From: Dyella_B sp035277725
GTDB lineage: Bacteria > Pseudomonadota > Gammaproteobacteria > Xanthomonadales > Rhodanobacteraceae
Direction: 5' to 3'
Length of the DNA: 14,907 nt
Assembly: GCF_035277725.1 (NCBI RefSeq)
Contig: NZ_DATEJY010000183.1
Location: 1 to 14,907 of the forward strand
The notes beneath the pieces are model-generated. The model did not search any database, had not been told where the DNA came from, and saw nothing but the letters and a program-made list of their open reading frames with translations. Below, one piece after another: positions 14,223 to 14,907 of the stretch. The position numbers and the translations under genes are program-made. The first letter of the stretch is position 1. The number at the start of each line of letters is the position of its first letter.

Positions 14223-14907
14223 GCGGCCTGCTCCTGCGCGGCCTTGGCGTTGCGGCCCTGTTCGACCAGGCGGACGAAGAGCTCTTCCAGGCGGTTGGTC
14301 TTGTTGCGCATCGAGGTGACGGTGACGCCGTGCGAGGACAGCGCGGTGAACATCGAGTTGAGGTCGTGGGCGCGGGACATCTCCGCTTCCAGCGTGTGGT
14401 CGTCCAGGCGGCGCAGGCTCACTCCGGGCAGGGCGGGCAGTTCGCCCGGCACGCCGGCCACGTCGAGCACGAAGGTTTCCGAATCCAGCGTCGCCAGCAG
14501 GCGCTTCATCGTGGTGTTCTCCACGATGGTGCCGCGGTCGATGATGGCGATGTTGCGGCACAGCTGCTCGGCTTCCTCCAGGTAATGCGTGGTGAGGATC
14601 ACCGTGGTGCCGGCGGCGTTGATGCCGCTGACGAACTGCCACATCGAGCGGCGGATCTCGATGTCCACGCCCGCGGTCGGTTCGTCGAGGATGAGCAGCC
14701 TGGGCTCGTTCATCATGGCGCGGGCGATCATCAGGCGACGCTTCATGCCGCCGGAGAGCATGCGCGCCTGGTGCTGCGCCTTCTCCCACAGGCGCAGCTC
14801 CTTCAGGTACTTCTCCGCGCGCTCGGCGGCGATCTTGCGCGGGATGCCGTAGAAGCCCGCCACGTTCACGCAGATTTCAAACGGCGTCTCGAACTGGTTG
14901 AAGTTGA
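14219..14907 (-). CDS. yadG: ABC-2 type transporter ATPase, YadG-like, N-terminal end outside the window
   Basis: The last 228 residues are visible; the frame is open to the right edge, so the N-terminal part with Walker A is missing. Visible parts, numbered from the edge, are LSGGMKRR (signature, 50-57), LLILDEPTAGVD (70-81) and the H-loop His107 in TTHYLEEAEQL. A C-terminal regulatory segment typical of drug/antibiotic-type exporter ATPases follows. The entry sequence NFNQFETPFEICVNVAGFYG fits YadG-like proteins, which energise a YadH permease. The stop codon overlaps the yadH start by 4 nt. Confidence 0.88.
   Translation of the reverse strand, partial: NFNQFETPFEICVNVAGFYGIPRKIAAERAEKYLKELRLWEKAQHQARMLSGGMKRRLMIARAMMNEPRLLILDEPTAGVDIEIRRSMWQFVSGINAAGTTVILTTHYLEEAEQLCRNIAIIDRGTIVENTTMKRLLATLDSETFVLDVAGVPGELPALPGVSLRRLDDHTLEAEMSRAHDLNSMFTALSSHGVTVTSMRNKTNRLEELFVRLVEQGRNAKAAQEQAA

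Noticed and set aside
14223..14789. Upstream extension of the yadH frame into yadG
   Set aside because: The extended part is an out-of-frame reading of yadG. The ATGA overlap with GGAG 8 nt upstream marks the true start at 14222.

Overview
The window holds a nearly complete myo-inositol utilisation locus from a high-GC Gram-negative bacterium. It carries a regulator, an ABC importer, every enzyme needed to turn myo-inositol into central metabolites, and the start of an outer-membrane carbohydrate porin. The right edge is occupied by an unrelated YadG/YadH-type ABC exporter. Outer-membrane porin plus periplasmic binding protein shows a diderm. Gene content, GC-rich codon use and several families of short palindromic intergenic repeats suggest a gammaproteobacterium of the Xanthomonadales (for example the Dyella/Luteibacter/Rhodanobacter group). 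That placement is inference; no rRNA or other marker is present.

Layout. A divergent control region at 11308-11499 separates two transcription units. Leftward (minus strand) run the importer genes: binding protein (11307-10270), permease (10247-9102) and ATPase (9091-8303). A 403-nt gap filled with hairpin repeats follows, then iolC, iolD and iolE, which overlap one another. Next come a 148-nt gap with a REP pair, iolB, iolA, another REP pair, and a carbohydrate porin cut by the left edge. Rightward run iolR and iolG, overlapping by 8 nt. iolG converges on the minus-strand yadH-yadG pair across a 79-nt gap holding two more palindromic repeats; yadG is cut by the right edge.

Pathway. IolG oxidises myo-inositol to scyllo-inosose. 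IolE dehydrates it. IolD opens the ring to 5-deoxy-glucuronate. IolB isomerises this to 5-dehydro-2-deoxy-gluconate. The long IolC phosphorylates it and, through a fused C-terminal DUF2090 domain, probably also cleaves it to DHAP and malonate semialdehyde. IolA converts the semialdehyde to acetyl-CoA and CO2. No separate iolJ or iolI is present; the IolC fusion would explain the absence of iolJ.

Regulation. The iolR product is an RpiR-type protein (HTH plus SIS). A perfect GGAA-N6-TTCC site, the form reported for rhizobial IolR, lies at 11443-11456 and overlaps candidate promoters in both directions. One-mismatch versions lie just upstream of iolC (7938-7951) and of the porin (489-502). This suggests one IolR regulon that takes in the porin. 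The porin leader can also fold into a hairpin that hides its ribosome binding site.
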